Source: Litomosoides sigmodontis (lineage: Eukaryota; Nematoda; Chromadorea; Rhabditida; Onchocercidae). Taken from it: a stretch of DNA of 64,000 nucleotides. Under the pieces are notes generated by a model. That model was not told the DNA's origin and made no database searches. It saw only the letters and a list, made by a program, of their open reading frames with translations. The stretch lies in contig OY718803.1 in NCBI GenBank assembly GCA_963070105.1, positions 4,260,507 through 4,324,506 on the forward strand, read 5' to 3'. The position numbers and the translations under genes are program-made. Shown in pieces: positions 25,767 through 49,612 of this stretch. The stretch's first letter is position 1. The number at the start of each line of letters is the position of its first letter.

Positions 25767-26739
25767 ATTACAGACTCACCAGTTCTTTTTTCGAATATTT
25801 GAATCAGATTTTTGTAAACTTCTAGAACTCACTTGGAAAAAATCCACGCGTTCAACATACCCAAAAAAAAACGCTTTTTTGCACACAATTCCCAGGCAGG
25901 ATTCTCCTATTACCTAATTACATAGGAATCCCATCCGTTGAACTGTAATGGCAATGATCAAATATATTTTTGTTTTAAATGGTGCTACCCGAAGTTAATT
26001 TCGCCAACGCATTTTAGAAATAAACTTTTATTAATTCACAGGATTAGACACAAACATGAAGCTGCTGAAATTCGGAGTATAAAGCTCATAACAACTTAAC
26101 AGTTTATCATAAAATTTTACAAAACGGTCATTGGAAATATTATGGACAAATGAAACAATTTGAAAACGCAGTGAAAGTTTTTTCTTTTATTTTCTGTTGT
26201 TGATATTATTTCATAGCTTTTAAACAATTTTATCTCAAGTGAACACTGGAAAGAACAAACCAATTTGCATGCCTGTAAAGAATTCACATTACTAAATACA
26301 TTTTGTAACTCATGGCAGTTTGTAAAGTCTTAGATTTCGTCTTTTACTATCATGAATACCAATTTTACTGCTAAATTTTTAAAACAGGATCATTGTTTGC
26401 CAAACTACTGTATTAAGGAAGTATACAGCTACTGAAGTTGGAATATATGTGGAAATTATTGCAAAAGGGAAGTGGATGAAATATTCGATAGAAAGGAGTA
26501 AACTGTAGTGCTATTCGAATACAAATCATACCGGAAATGGAAGCAAACACCATAGGTTTCAATTTGTTTGACTACCCTTTCATCAGAGGATCTTTACAAA
26601 CACTTCATAAGCGTGTTGTTAGAACCTCAGTGAGAAATACATCAGAAACAGTAGTAATTCAAAAATATGTTGAATAGAAACAACCAGAATAAGCCCGTAA
26701 CTTGATTCGAGGCAGTTTTCAAACTGTGAAACTCGAAGT
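25767..26739. other. Convergent intergenic region, microprotein/mek-2
   Basis: AT-rich sequence between two 3' ends. I see no gene, RNA or repeat in it. Confidence 0.6.
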
Positions 26740-28829
<2,090 letters not shown>

Positions 28830-28869
28830 CTGTAGCCGTGTCGCAGAAACTTCTGACCCGGCTTCCTCC

Positions 28870-29917
28870 CTAAAATGTATTACTCACAGCAGTGCATTAT
28901 TAACAGAGGTTATTGGCATACATTTACGAGTTTTACTGAGTCGCAGAACGAGTAACCTGCATCCCGCAGGTTAGCTCCGTCACAGACGAACCGGATATTC
29001 CGCAATGCAGGGAAACACAAGCAGAGAAGTTAAACACAATCTGACCGGAGGATAACCTGAAGCAAACGGTCGACCCTGTTGACACTTTGTCACTCTCATA
29101 CAACTGACACGCTTGCCACTTTCTCACTCCCTAACATCATGCTATTTCTCACTCCTCTTAATCTCATCCTCTCTCCGTGCTCAAAGCTAAACACTACGCT
29201 CAAATTGTATGCGCAACACTTGGTTGTTCTATCATACACTCCCCCACCACCCACCCACTTTGTGTCGAAATGTTGTCATTTTTTGTTTCTCCCCATCGTT
29301 CAGTGCTATTTCACTCTTCTCTATTTTCCTCAGTTTGGCAACCACAACAAATTCCCCCCTGAAATGCGCCAGCAATTTGCGTCAATCTTTATTAACTGAA
29401 GTGTTTTTTACTGAGGCCTTATCCATTTCGTGGTTTGACCTGTTTCTCCTGAAACTTGCGTCATGAGCTACATTAAGAAAACGTTCTCCGCAGTATCCCC
29501 CGTATATCCTCGATGGACCAGTTGGTAAGAAGGGAATTAGCAGTACTTAGATAACTCCACGTATTTGCGTAACTGAGTGTCTACAGGTGTGCTATTTATT
29601 CATTTGTAATTTATACATAGCGTCATGTGTTACGCATTTGTGGAATTAGTTCTCTACACTAAATGAACATTAGTGAAATAAGCCGATTTAATGCTAGTTG
29701 TCAGATTATTCCTCATTTTACTTGTTAGTTGAGTTCTCAGCGTGATATTTCGAGGGATCACAAATTCATTTTCATGCAACGCCTTTATTATATTCATAGA
29801 AATATTTCATGAAAACGAATTCATTGAATTTTGAGCATAAAATAACTTATCATTTGCTATAATTATCACGGAGTCAAGGAGAAGGCATTTTTTGACGGTA
29901 AAAGTGACATATTTGGT
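28870..29917. promoter_or_regulatory. Divergent promoter region, mek-2/gex-2
   Basis: About 1 kb lies between the 5' ends of mek-2 (-) and gex-2 (+). The stretch 29090-29390 is pyrimidine-rich on the + strand and richer in C than the surroundings. A short segment at 29461-29528 begins with an ATG and is followed by GTAAGA after a CCGCAG acceptor, so it may be a 5' exon of gex-2. No other gene is seen. Confidence 0.4.
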
Positions 29918-39485
<9,568 letters not shown>

Positions 39486-39616
39486 AGATTTGATGTACTA
39501 AAATATCTGATTAGAACTGCAACCTTGTTTTAGCTTCATTTCTTTTCTAGAAATTTATCTTCTCTGAAAGTTCACATTTAAAATCCTTTTGCTCAGTTGT
39601 TGCATTTTTTCACTAA

Positions 39617-39622
39617 AATAAA
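39617..39622 (+). other. Possible poly(A) signal of gex-2
   Basis: AATAAA 132 bases after the gex-2 stop codon. Confidence 0.4.
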
Positions 39623-41908
39623 TGTCACTTAGGACTATATCGGAGGTGTTCCGATAATCCTTCATATGACTAGCTTTCATCTTTCCTAGAACGAAGGGAA
39701 CAAACATAGGCCGATAAAGTGGAAGCACTCTCCAAAATGTTTTTTCAATTATTTGGTAAATGTAATGAATAATTTTACAGTTATTCCTTGAAATTTATAT
39801 TACTTCTTTGTATGGGCGCTTTTGCTTCCATATTTAGCTTTGTTTTTATGCCTAAAAGATTCTTTGACAAGTTATTTTAACGATCTTAAGGTAATCCAGT
39901 CACTGACATCACCCTTGTATGGAAAAAGCAATTGATGCTGCCTGGTTAAATTAAACAATGTGTAAGGAAACGCAACTGATTCGTCCAGTTCCTGTTGGTA
40001 CAGATTTGAGGGTGACTTTTGTATAGAGACTTAACTGAAGCAGACAACTAGCTTTACGTAGCTTGATGCTGGACTGATGATATTGGCACTTTACAATATG
40101 TAGCATGGAAATAATTTGATCCTAGTTGTCTTCTCGGAGAGAATTTCTGTTACGGAGCACCTAAAGTTTTCTTATTTAGAGATTGTTAGGCTATTTTGAT
40201 AGACCTGTTACATAGACCTGTTTTCCGAAAATACAAAAAAAATGTGCAGTCTTAAGTAGCAGATATACAGTACTGTTGACGATTTCATTTAGATATAGCG
40301 CCTGTTGGGATTCTACTCTTGCTTTGTAAGTACCAGTCACTGTTACAGAAGCGTCAACAATGAACACCCCTTCCAAGATTTCGTGTGTGTTAATTAACTG
40401 TCCACATTATTCACGTTAGACCATATAAATTTGTTATGTAATCAAAAAAAGTTCAAGAATGTTTAACGACAGCGCTATTAATTGAAACTTATTTGATTTT
40501 TGATTCTTTGTAAAGTTTTAGACGTCATTTTCAATCTTATAGGCGATAAAACCTGCATTTCGAAATTTTACTCTCGCTATTGATAAGCTTAATGAACAAC
40601 CATCCATGGCTGAACAATCTATTTTTGGCGGGTAAATAAAGCTCAAACTTTACTGAATCTGAATCCGTATTTTATGACTGTCAATATAGGACCTTATTAA
40701 CAGTTCAGCTGTATTTTTTTCACAAAACTAATTTGTACTGCAAATAGGGTTCGCACTTAAGGAAGGTAAATGTTTGTAACAGATCCATAAACGACTGATG
40801 GAAAAGTTATCCATAACTCATTTAATACAATCGCGAAATGCCCAGTATTCAAAATCAGTCACAAAACAAGACATGAAAGATACAATTTCATCACACCGCC
40901 TGATCAAACAGAGACAAGTAGATTTGCAATTAAAGACAAGCTGGCGATCAGTTTGCCAGACTATCAGTAACGGAAATAGATCCGTGAATTTTGAGAAAGT
41001 AAAAACAGAACGAACACCATTGTCTTCTAATGCTCCGTTCCTCTGTAAGAATTGTACATTTGCTATCGATCTTTTGATTCATTTCGAAAGCAGGTACAAA
41101 GTTTCCAATTAACATACTACGTGCTAAGGAGACTATTCTCACAAATATTTTTCCGCTTGGAACACCGAGCGCAATTTCTCAACAAGGCCAACTTGTGTAG
41201 TAGGGCGAAAAACAAAAAAAAAGACAATCGATGGCGCAACTGCAAAAATATGAATAAAAGACATAAAAGGACAGTACATCACAAAAATACTAAAATACTA
41301 ATTCAAAAAAACAACCTGAAATTGAGAAACAGGATAAAAGGCAACCGCTTACATGTTACTGATCAGCAAACACCCTAAACAGGGTTTCTCAGAATTCAAA
41401 AGGCGAAGATAGGAGTTTGTTCCTTAATTTGCATACACGAGATCATAAGTATCTGCCATTGAGGGACGACACAGTGCAATAAAAAAAAATGAACGGAATG
41501 AAAAATGGCAACAGAAGAATTCAAAGATTCTAATAGCCAAGTAAATATCGAAATGTTGCTGTCCTTCCACTTAACCAGAATTTGTTGGCTACGGAAATTT
41601 TTGTGGGGATTGCGGAATTCTTTTTTCATAACATTTTGAGATAAAAATCAGCTGGAAATCGTATCTCCGTAATAATTTTTTTTTGAGCATTATAATATTT
41701 TTGCTAGCAGAATAGTTCATTTCAGAAAGCTAGTAGAAAATGATTCCATATTTTACCATTCCAATTCAGATCATGCATTTTTTAAACAACCAAGAGTTTA
41801 AAATATAGAGAACAAAGAAAGTAAGAACATTTTAAAAGACCCTCTTCAAATTCAAGGCTGAGATGTTATTTAATGAGAAAAGAATAATACTATTAGAAAC
41901 TCGAACTA
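39623..41908. other. Convergent intergenic region, gex-2/rbm-12
   Basis: About 2.3 kb between two 3' ends. A possible isolated exon lies at 40543-40631 on the + strand: TCTTATAG acceptor, open frame of 29 codons (begins AIKPAFRNF, ends SIFGG) and GG|GTAAAT donor. A 104-codon ORF at 40798-41112 has no recognisable features. Neither could be linked to a gene. Confidence 0.4.
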
Positions 41909-44900
41909 CTATTTTGTAACTGCTCGAACAACAGACATTGTTATAGTTGAACCGGCGAGCTTTCGACCACTCAGCAACATTACGGCTTTGTTAGCTTCCT
42001 AAAATCATGAAAAAAATTATGAAGCTTCAACGTTTCAACAAGATATCATGAATTACGCTCCAAATTAAACATATTTTGAGATCAGAGCACCGCTCCATGT
42101 AGGTGCAATTGAATTAGAGAAACATAACAAAGGACGTATCATTCTTGTTTTATTTAAAGAAAATTTCTGTTATTCATCACCAAATGTCACATTTTATTTC
42201 CAATTTTATAAGAAGGTTTCTTCAATTTCCTAATATTCGACTAGCAAAAATGCAAACCTGCGGTGAGCCGACAGCTAGGAGACATTCGCCAGTTGGTACT
42301 CCGCTATCGTCCAGCTTTATTCTCACCGAACTTTCTACCAGCGAATACTTGTCAAAAAACTGAGCCACATCGGTCAAAGTAACATTTGCCGGAAAACCAT
42401 GACAGCTAATGACCGTACCTGGCTCTCCTACGGATGCAATCAGTTCTGGTTCCAACATCTCTACCTAAATTTTATTTGTCCATTTCACTTCAAAGTCCTG
42501 TATTGTCAACAAAATCTCAGATAGAGCGATTCGCCGCTCATATCAAATTTTATGGTTAAATTTAGAAAGAATGAATCTTTGAGCTCACCGATTCAACTTT
42601 CTTATCAATGCCAAGATGCATTTGTTGCCGGGTAATTGCTATGAGTGTGATGGTATTTTCACCAAGCTTCAAACCGTTATATGTTTGCACTGCCTTCGTT
42701 GCTTCATCCATGGTGCCCATATCAACGTAGAAGATTCCATCAGCTGCCCGACGTAATGTTGCTGAAAATGATGAGAGCTTCATGACAGTAACAGTAGAGA
42801 AGAAATATTTTCATCATTTCCACATTATCGACTATTAGAAACAATACGACGACGAAAAAATAGGACGCACAGATGATATATGGGTGTCCTCGAGAAATTT
42901 GGTAAATCAGTGAATGAAACTCACCCTGAGCCGTCTGATTTAGCTGTAAGAACTTGACAACGTCTGCATCAGTTTCATTCTCAGAAACGTTTTCAATCAT
43001 TAAGCACGATTTCACACTTGGAGGCGGAATGGCTGGAATTGGTCCAGCTGGTCCATTATTGGGTGGGTGAAGCATGGGAGGACGTGGACCACGAAGTAGA
43101 GGAGGACCACGACCTGAAGGAGGTGGACCACGCTGTCGTATTGTTGATGGTGTTGTGTTTCCGAAAAAGGTAGGTGGAGAGATAAGTGGTGGGCGAGGTC
43201 GGCTTCCTGAAAGATTTATATGAACATTTCACAACAAAAGACGAAAAAAAGTGTATTGGAGTATAAATTCCTGACAGTGGACTTGACACGTAAAAATACC
43301 TGGCAAAAGACCTCCATGTAGACGAAAGGTTGGAAAGCGAGGTGGTGCAACAGATGATGAACCAGCTGTCCCATTCAAACCACTGGAAGACAGCCCATCT
43401 CCAACTTCACGCTCACCATGATATCCATGAATAAGACCACCTCGATACAATCCTCCTCGCCCTCGGTTACCACGACCTACATAAAAAACATAGTTGTTTG
43501 ATCTGAAGTTTATTCCGAATAGGCAGAAATTAAGTTATGATCTCCTCAGCCGTTCATCTGAATCAATTGATTTATTTTCTACTTCCATTTCCGATGTAAA
43601 AGGCTAGATGGAAAGAAATGAACTGAAAAGAATACATGAAAATAAACCTTTGGAAGGATCCTGGAAATGAAGACCTGTTTCAGCAGACCGACTTGGTAGA
43701 TCAAGAAGTGGGGCGATTGACGAATCGCTCCCATGTTTTCGTTCATACTCCTCCTTCTTTTGGCGTCCAAACCTGTCTGGTACTGCCAACATCTGGTCTG
43801 CATCTTCATTTGTTATTCTGAAAGTACGTTATTATTACCTATTCTAATTTACAGTTAATTTCAACGAGGAAGATTTCACACGCTCGATATAGTTCCAACT
43901 CTCTCGACTACTTTACTCATATACCTATGACGTAAACCAAAAAAAAAAACAAAACAATCCAAGCACACCTCCTTGCACGAATCGGTCGTTCGTTGATTTT
44001 ACCTCGCACGCGATACGCTTTTTCCGCCAGATCAAATGTGTTGAATTCAGCAATCCAACGATCTGATGCTTGACCATCTTCATTATATGCCCGAGTCACT
44101 TTTGTTGGTTCACAACGTGGACCAAGATATCTGCAAATTAATTTCGACAAATCCTCACGACTTTACTCTGCACTGTAAGGAATTTGAATGCAAAAATAAA
44201 ATCATGGACTGTAATAATATTAAACACAAAATTCATGAAAATAGCTCATTGATGACTATGATTTATGCTTTTTGAAACCAAAGAATTTAATTTGTATGAA
44301 ACGTACTCTCGGATTTCAGCTTCAGTAACCCGAAACGGTAAATTGGTAAATTCGATACAGTAACGACCAGGATCAACTCCACGTCGTTTCGTGTCGCGAT
44401 AGTCCCGATAATCTCGTGGTGAACGAGAGCGACCGTACCGTGAAGTACGATAGCGATCTTCGTGGTTGCGCAAAGTGCGAGAACGTTCATCATACCTCCC
44501 ATCAAAATCACGTCTTTCCTGCAACCATAAAAGTTTACATCGCAACTTTTTCTTGCAACTAAAAAAAAAATCCAACAAGCAACGTACGTCCACGAGAGAC
44601 GTATTAGATTCTAGAATATCTTGTTCGAAATAACAAAAAAAAAAATTGGAAGCAAAAATAAAAAAGTGGGACACGAAGAACAGTGAATACTCAAAGTTAA
44701 TTATCCCATGATTGGTTTCAAAGAACTCAAAAAGAAAAAAATTGGAAAGAAAAAGTTCTAAGGAAATTTTTATGACTAAAAAAAATTTCTACAGAATCCA
44801 CTTTTTTATGATTTTGAAAATAATATCATACGGGACTGCGGTGATGCCGTGCTGATGCGCCTGTACGTGAACTTCTTTCTTCATTATAATCTGCTTCTTT

Positions 44901-47900
44901 TGTAGCATGTAAAAAGGCCGGTGGAATTTGCAGGCTTCCATCTACTGCGTTATCGAATACTTCCTTCGGACAAGAACGGATCCTGAGTACTAATAAAGTC
45001 AAAACTATTCACGAAATTATAAAGGAATGATTGTTAGAAACTGCTTACCTTATGCCTTGTTCGCCATCCCTGTCCAGTACATTTTTGGCATCTTTTGCAC
45101 ACTCAAAACGTACCAGGGAATGCAGTGGGAAACCTCAAACAATTCAAAATTATTTGTTTACTTAAACGGTTCATTAAAAACATGCCAAACCGGCACTCAA
45201 ACTTCCATAAAACAACACTTGGAGGTTCTTACTTCGTTTATATTTTAGGAAAAAACTACCGTTTGGGTCGAAAACAACTTTGACTGATGAGAGTGTGAGG
45301 GGTGTTGATGGATGCAAAAATTGTTCAAGAGCTGCTGGGCGCAAAAGTTCTGATGGAAGCCGACTGAGTTCCACATAACAGCTTTGCTTATCCTCTGTCA
45401 AACTCCTAAAAATTAGCACTTCTTTCAGCTACAATGAAGTTATTTCGTGTACCATTCTGTATCATCAGCGAAGGTTAAATGGCATCCAGAGAGGTTGGTG
45501 AAATCATTAAAAAAACAGTAATTACTGAAAAAAAAAGTACAGCTATCATGCTATGTAAAAGAAAATAAAAGCGTTGAGTAACTGAGTTTTTTCCCGATAA
45601 TTCGCGTGAAATATGCCACCACCACTACGACAAAATCAAATTTAGCAAGCTTAACTAACACAACTTACTGCTGTGTTGGCACAGTTGAGAATACTGGTCC
45701 GTTGCGTCCAGTGTATCGTGCAACAAATGCGTGAGCATTTGTCAAACCAGATGCAGGCTGAGTAGCAGTAGCAGCACTAGATGGCAAAGTATTTGTCAGT
45801 AGAGGTGGTACAAGAAGACCAGGGATTGACGGCGGCAATGGTAGTACTTGACCCGGAAGCACTGCAGGAGTAGCAACATTGGTTTGTTGATATATCTGCA
45901 AAGAAGCTGTAACGTAAAACCCAAAATCATTTTCAAAATCTAGTCCCTTCTGCATATGAACTTGAACTTTTTAATTTTCTATCTAGAAAAATTCATAAAA
46001 AATATCTTTTGAGTTAAAAAATAGAAATGTAATTGATTTCATACCGGAGGAACCTGCGTAATTGCACTGGAAGCAACTGTTGCTGTTACCACTGCTTGAA
46101 CGCTTGCGTTATAACCTTGAAAATTATTATCCTGATCATACTGACTGAATCGTTCATCACGATTAGATTGCTGATATCTGTAATTGCTTAGCAGATGTGA
46201 TGTTAAATAAATTTCTAGAGTTTATGATTCTCTAAGGGTGCAAAAATATGAGTTGTCAGCAGTAATACGATTTCGGGGATGAAATACTTACACAGAACTG
46301 GATTGAGTAGTTTGTCCCAATACATTAAGCATTTTAGGATCTTGCCATGGTCCAACTGAATGTGCTAGTTGTGACTGTGCTGCTGTTGTTGCTGCCTGAC
46401 GATTTACTGTATGAGATTCATAACCTCCCTGGGAACCATTTTTCCAGGAATCTGACAGAGGACCATCAGATGCACGATTCCAAGCATCCTCTGCTACATT
46501 AGCTAAAGATCAACTCATCTGATTTTTGAATCCAAAATTTGCTTGATTCGATTAGTTTTAATTCCAATTCAGAACACTGTCATATTTTGTTAAAGGTCTC
46601 AGTTTGTTCTTCCAGGCCATATTTAAGTATCACAAAGATACATTTATGCTCAATAATTTCAATGCAATACAGATGGTTAAATATCCCGGCTTACACTTTT
46701 AGCGATTGAAGATCCCAACTGTTTTATGGTTTTCAATTTTTCACTCGTTATAACCTAGATTTATTCAGGAACGTAGCAGACCTATTTAAATAAGTACCAC
46801 TAATCCCTCCTATTCTTGAGGAATATTTAGACATAGTAACAACTCGATCCATATTAAATCGTAAGTATACTTGCTCAGCATACATTCCTTTCTTAATTCA
46901 TTTCATGTTAAATATCCAGATAAAATGAAATGTGAAAGAATTCACGTACATTCTTTGTAACTTTTTATAACACTCGCACTAGGCCAAGAGTGCCAAGCAG
47001 CACGAGGATGTATTATGTATGGCTTCAAAGATTTAAATTTCATTTTAAAAAAAGTTCTAGGTAAAACCATGTAATAAATCTCTTGAATTATTTTCGGCTC
47101 TCCCATTTTTTTAACTTAGTCATTTAGTTTGTCATTGAATTTGCTGCTTCTATTCTCAGGAATTTTGGTGATCATGGAGCGCCTTCTTCAAACGGTTGCT
47201 AATTAACAGTAAATGTTTACAACAAAGTTTTTTTATTTCAGTTTTACATCCTTTCTAAAACACTACGAACAGTCGGATAGAAATAGAACTCAGCAAAAAA
47301 AAAAGTTATTCACAGAAAGGGAAAACAATAAATATTAGGGAACTGACGGGTCAGGACTGCATCACTTGGAATGCTCCTGTAGACTTTTCGGAAATTTCGT
47401 GCTCTTTTTATTTTGTTGTGAACGGTAAATTGGATGAAAATAATGTCAAAAGGAATGACACTGAATATTTCAATTTCAATAAAGAAATATAGATGTATGT
47501 GATAGAGGAATGATCAAAACATTCCTCGATAATTCCTTCAGGTCAACTAAAATTTTGGATTGAAATAAACATAATGAATTCTATTAGCTTATAAAATTGA
47601 ACGAGAATTTTTACACAATTTAGATCGTAAGAAACCTTCTTCTATAAGTTTGATAAGTTTGATATATGGCAGTAATAAACATTATCACTCTGTTAACCTA
47701 TTAAATTATACTTCATTTTAACATGCGTAACGTATAGCCTCTGAGATGTTCATTATTTGCGCTCAAACATGCACGATTTCTTTTTCATGATGACCCATCA
47801 ACTTTGAATATATGGTAAGGCGAATCAATTTGCGGCAAAGGACAAGAGCCCCGAAGACCTCAAGGAGCTAATATGGCAGAGAACAGAGAAGCTCAATTTT

Positions 47901-49603
47901 CATATATTATTAGGCAACTATCTACCACTAAAATAACGAGTGTACTACTACACTCGGAAAAGATATGTGTAGCTTCCTACGAATATCACATTTCTCTTTG
48001 CAATTCTAGAAAATTTAAGGTGCTCAGAAGAAAATTATAACAACTTGCCAACTGAAGATACTCGTTGTAATTTTTATAAAGTTCGATTTCTTATGGAACT
48101 AGAAAATTTTCTATGAGGAATTCAATTTTCATTTCGTTCGAAATCAACAGAGCTGGCATAGGACAATTTTTTTGAGAACTACTTTAACAAAAATTTTTTA
48201 AAGAATTATCCGTATCCAAACTAAGAACCTATTTACAGATAAATGCATCGATGGCCAAAACGAGTTCTGCTGTTCTTGGCTACAAAAACTAATAGTTTTG
48301 AGCTTGTACGAAAAAAATAAAACTACGGAGGACGATCTCAAGGATAACATTTGCATATCAGTTTCTCTCCGTATATCAGTGCGAATTACACCTGGTATAA
48401 CCGTCATTAAAAATGTCTTTTTCTTACAGTACCGTTTTTTGTAGTAGGTAGAAAAACTTTTTAACACAGTGAGACAAATTTAATTTGAAATAACGTGATT
48501 GATACCCAAAACTTTTATGAACTAATCAATCTTTTACTAGAGTAAAAGATGGTGCGTGAAGATCAGTTTGATTTTTGGTTATACTCATAATTCACATGAA
48601 TTTGCAATTAATATTAATATGTACTTAAGAAAACATCTGTTGTCAGAATAATTCATTATTTAAATATGTTACGATGATCCTAGCGACACCAAGATCTTAT
48701 AGATTTTAATTATGGATATTTTCATCTATTATCAGAATAATTCATTATTTAAATATGTTAGGGCAATTCTAGTAATACCGAGATCTTATAAATTTTGATT
48801 ACGGATATTTTCATTTTGCCATAAAATTTTAAAAATTGTTTATCAGTTTATTACGGTTCGAACGACAACGAAGTTTTATTACCGCAGAATAATCTGAAGT
48901 AATAAATTTTCTACGGTGTTTATCCTCTCAGTCTCAATTAGTCTGTGTTCTAAACTGAGCAAACTGTTTACTCTGCCCATACAACACTTTCGTGAGTGTG
49001 AAGCATTAAAACAGAAATTTCACCTTGCTGCATTTTAAACTTTGTATTTTTTCAAGAAAACTTTAAGATTTAAAATGTCACATGCCAAATGTTTAAAATT
49101 CTTAAAATCTTCAGCAATATACCTCTTGCACAATCTTGTTGTCCGTATCCACCATTTCTTGCTGCATAGACGTCTGTGGCAGCCTGTGACTGAGCGACAC
49201 GTTGATTTCTAAAACTATCCGCTGCAGAAGCGGGTGGTACTTGGACGCCGCCCGAATGTGTTGCCGGAGAACCATCACGTCTAAGCGATGGGGTCGCAAC
49301 GGATGCAACCGATGCCACCCCAACGACATTCAGATCCCCGGCACGAGCTTTTGCAATAACGGCGTCCATCTCAACACGTGATGACAACAGCAAACGTACA
49401 CGCTGGTCATGTATGCGCCGATTATCGAAGCGCATTGCCTGACGCGCGTCTTCATCAGTAGCAAAACCAATGAAAGCATCTCCATCTGGCCCACCAACAA
49501 TGTGTACGGCACCATCCGGTATTCGTAATCCGGCGAAGAAAGTTCGAATGTCTGCTGCATTCGCAGATAACGGTAATCGTTGTAAACGAATTATCCAAGA
49601 CAT
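41909..49603 (-). CDS. rbm-12: RBM12-like protein with several RRM domains
   Basis: A nuclear RNA-binding protein of the RBM12/SWAN family. Exons in transcript order: 49603-49123, 46502-46292, 46177-46054, 45895-45669, 45405-45260, 45133-45049, 44982-44832, 44518-44307, 44130-43969, 43817-43648, 43476-43300, 43206-42925, 42761-42589, 42464-42258, 41998-41909. Phases agree and give 965 residues (human RBM12 about 930). The N-terminal RRM (IIRLQRLPLSANAADIRTFF, IPDGAVHIVGG) is the most conserved. Further RRMs are encoded by exons 5-6, exons 8-9 (YCIEFTNLPFRVTEAEI), exons 12-13 (SCLMIENV) and exons 14-15 (ISCHGFPANVTLTDVAQFF). Between them lie Pro/Ala/Gln-rich, RS-like and Arg/Gly/Pro-rich linkers. 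Intron 1 is 2.6 kb. The start was chosen at the second in-frame ATG because an acceptor (AG at 49614-49613) lies between the two ATGs. Confidence 0.9.
46503..49122. other. Large first intron of rbm-12
   Basis: This 2.6-kb intron is the longest inside any gene model in the window. It contains the 89-base tandem duplication at 48634-48814 and only short open frames, with no recognisable nested gene. It could hold an internal promoter or enhancer, but nothing specific is seen. Confidence 0.6.
48634..48814. repeat. Imperfect tandem duplication, 89-base unit, two copies
   Basis: The unit beginning CATCTGTTGTCAG at 48634 recurs at 48723 as CATCTATTATCAG. Most of the 89 bases match, with scattered substitutions and no obvious gaps. 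It lies in rbm-12 intron 1 and looks like a single old local duplication. Confidence 0.85.
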
Positions 49604-49612
49604 TAAGACTAC

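Noticed and set aside
40798..41112. 104-codon plus-strand ORF
   Set aside because: No splice support or recognisable domain; a few ORFs of this length are expected by chance in 64 kb of this composition.
44246..44674. 142-codon minus-strand ORF as a separate gene
   Set aside because: It contains rbm-12 exon 44307-44518 and runs into flanking introns.
48198..48467. Possible nested gene in rbm-12 intron 1
   Set aside because: Basic, low-complexity translation with no partner exons.
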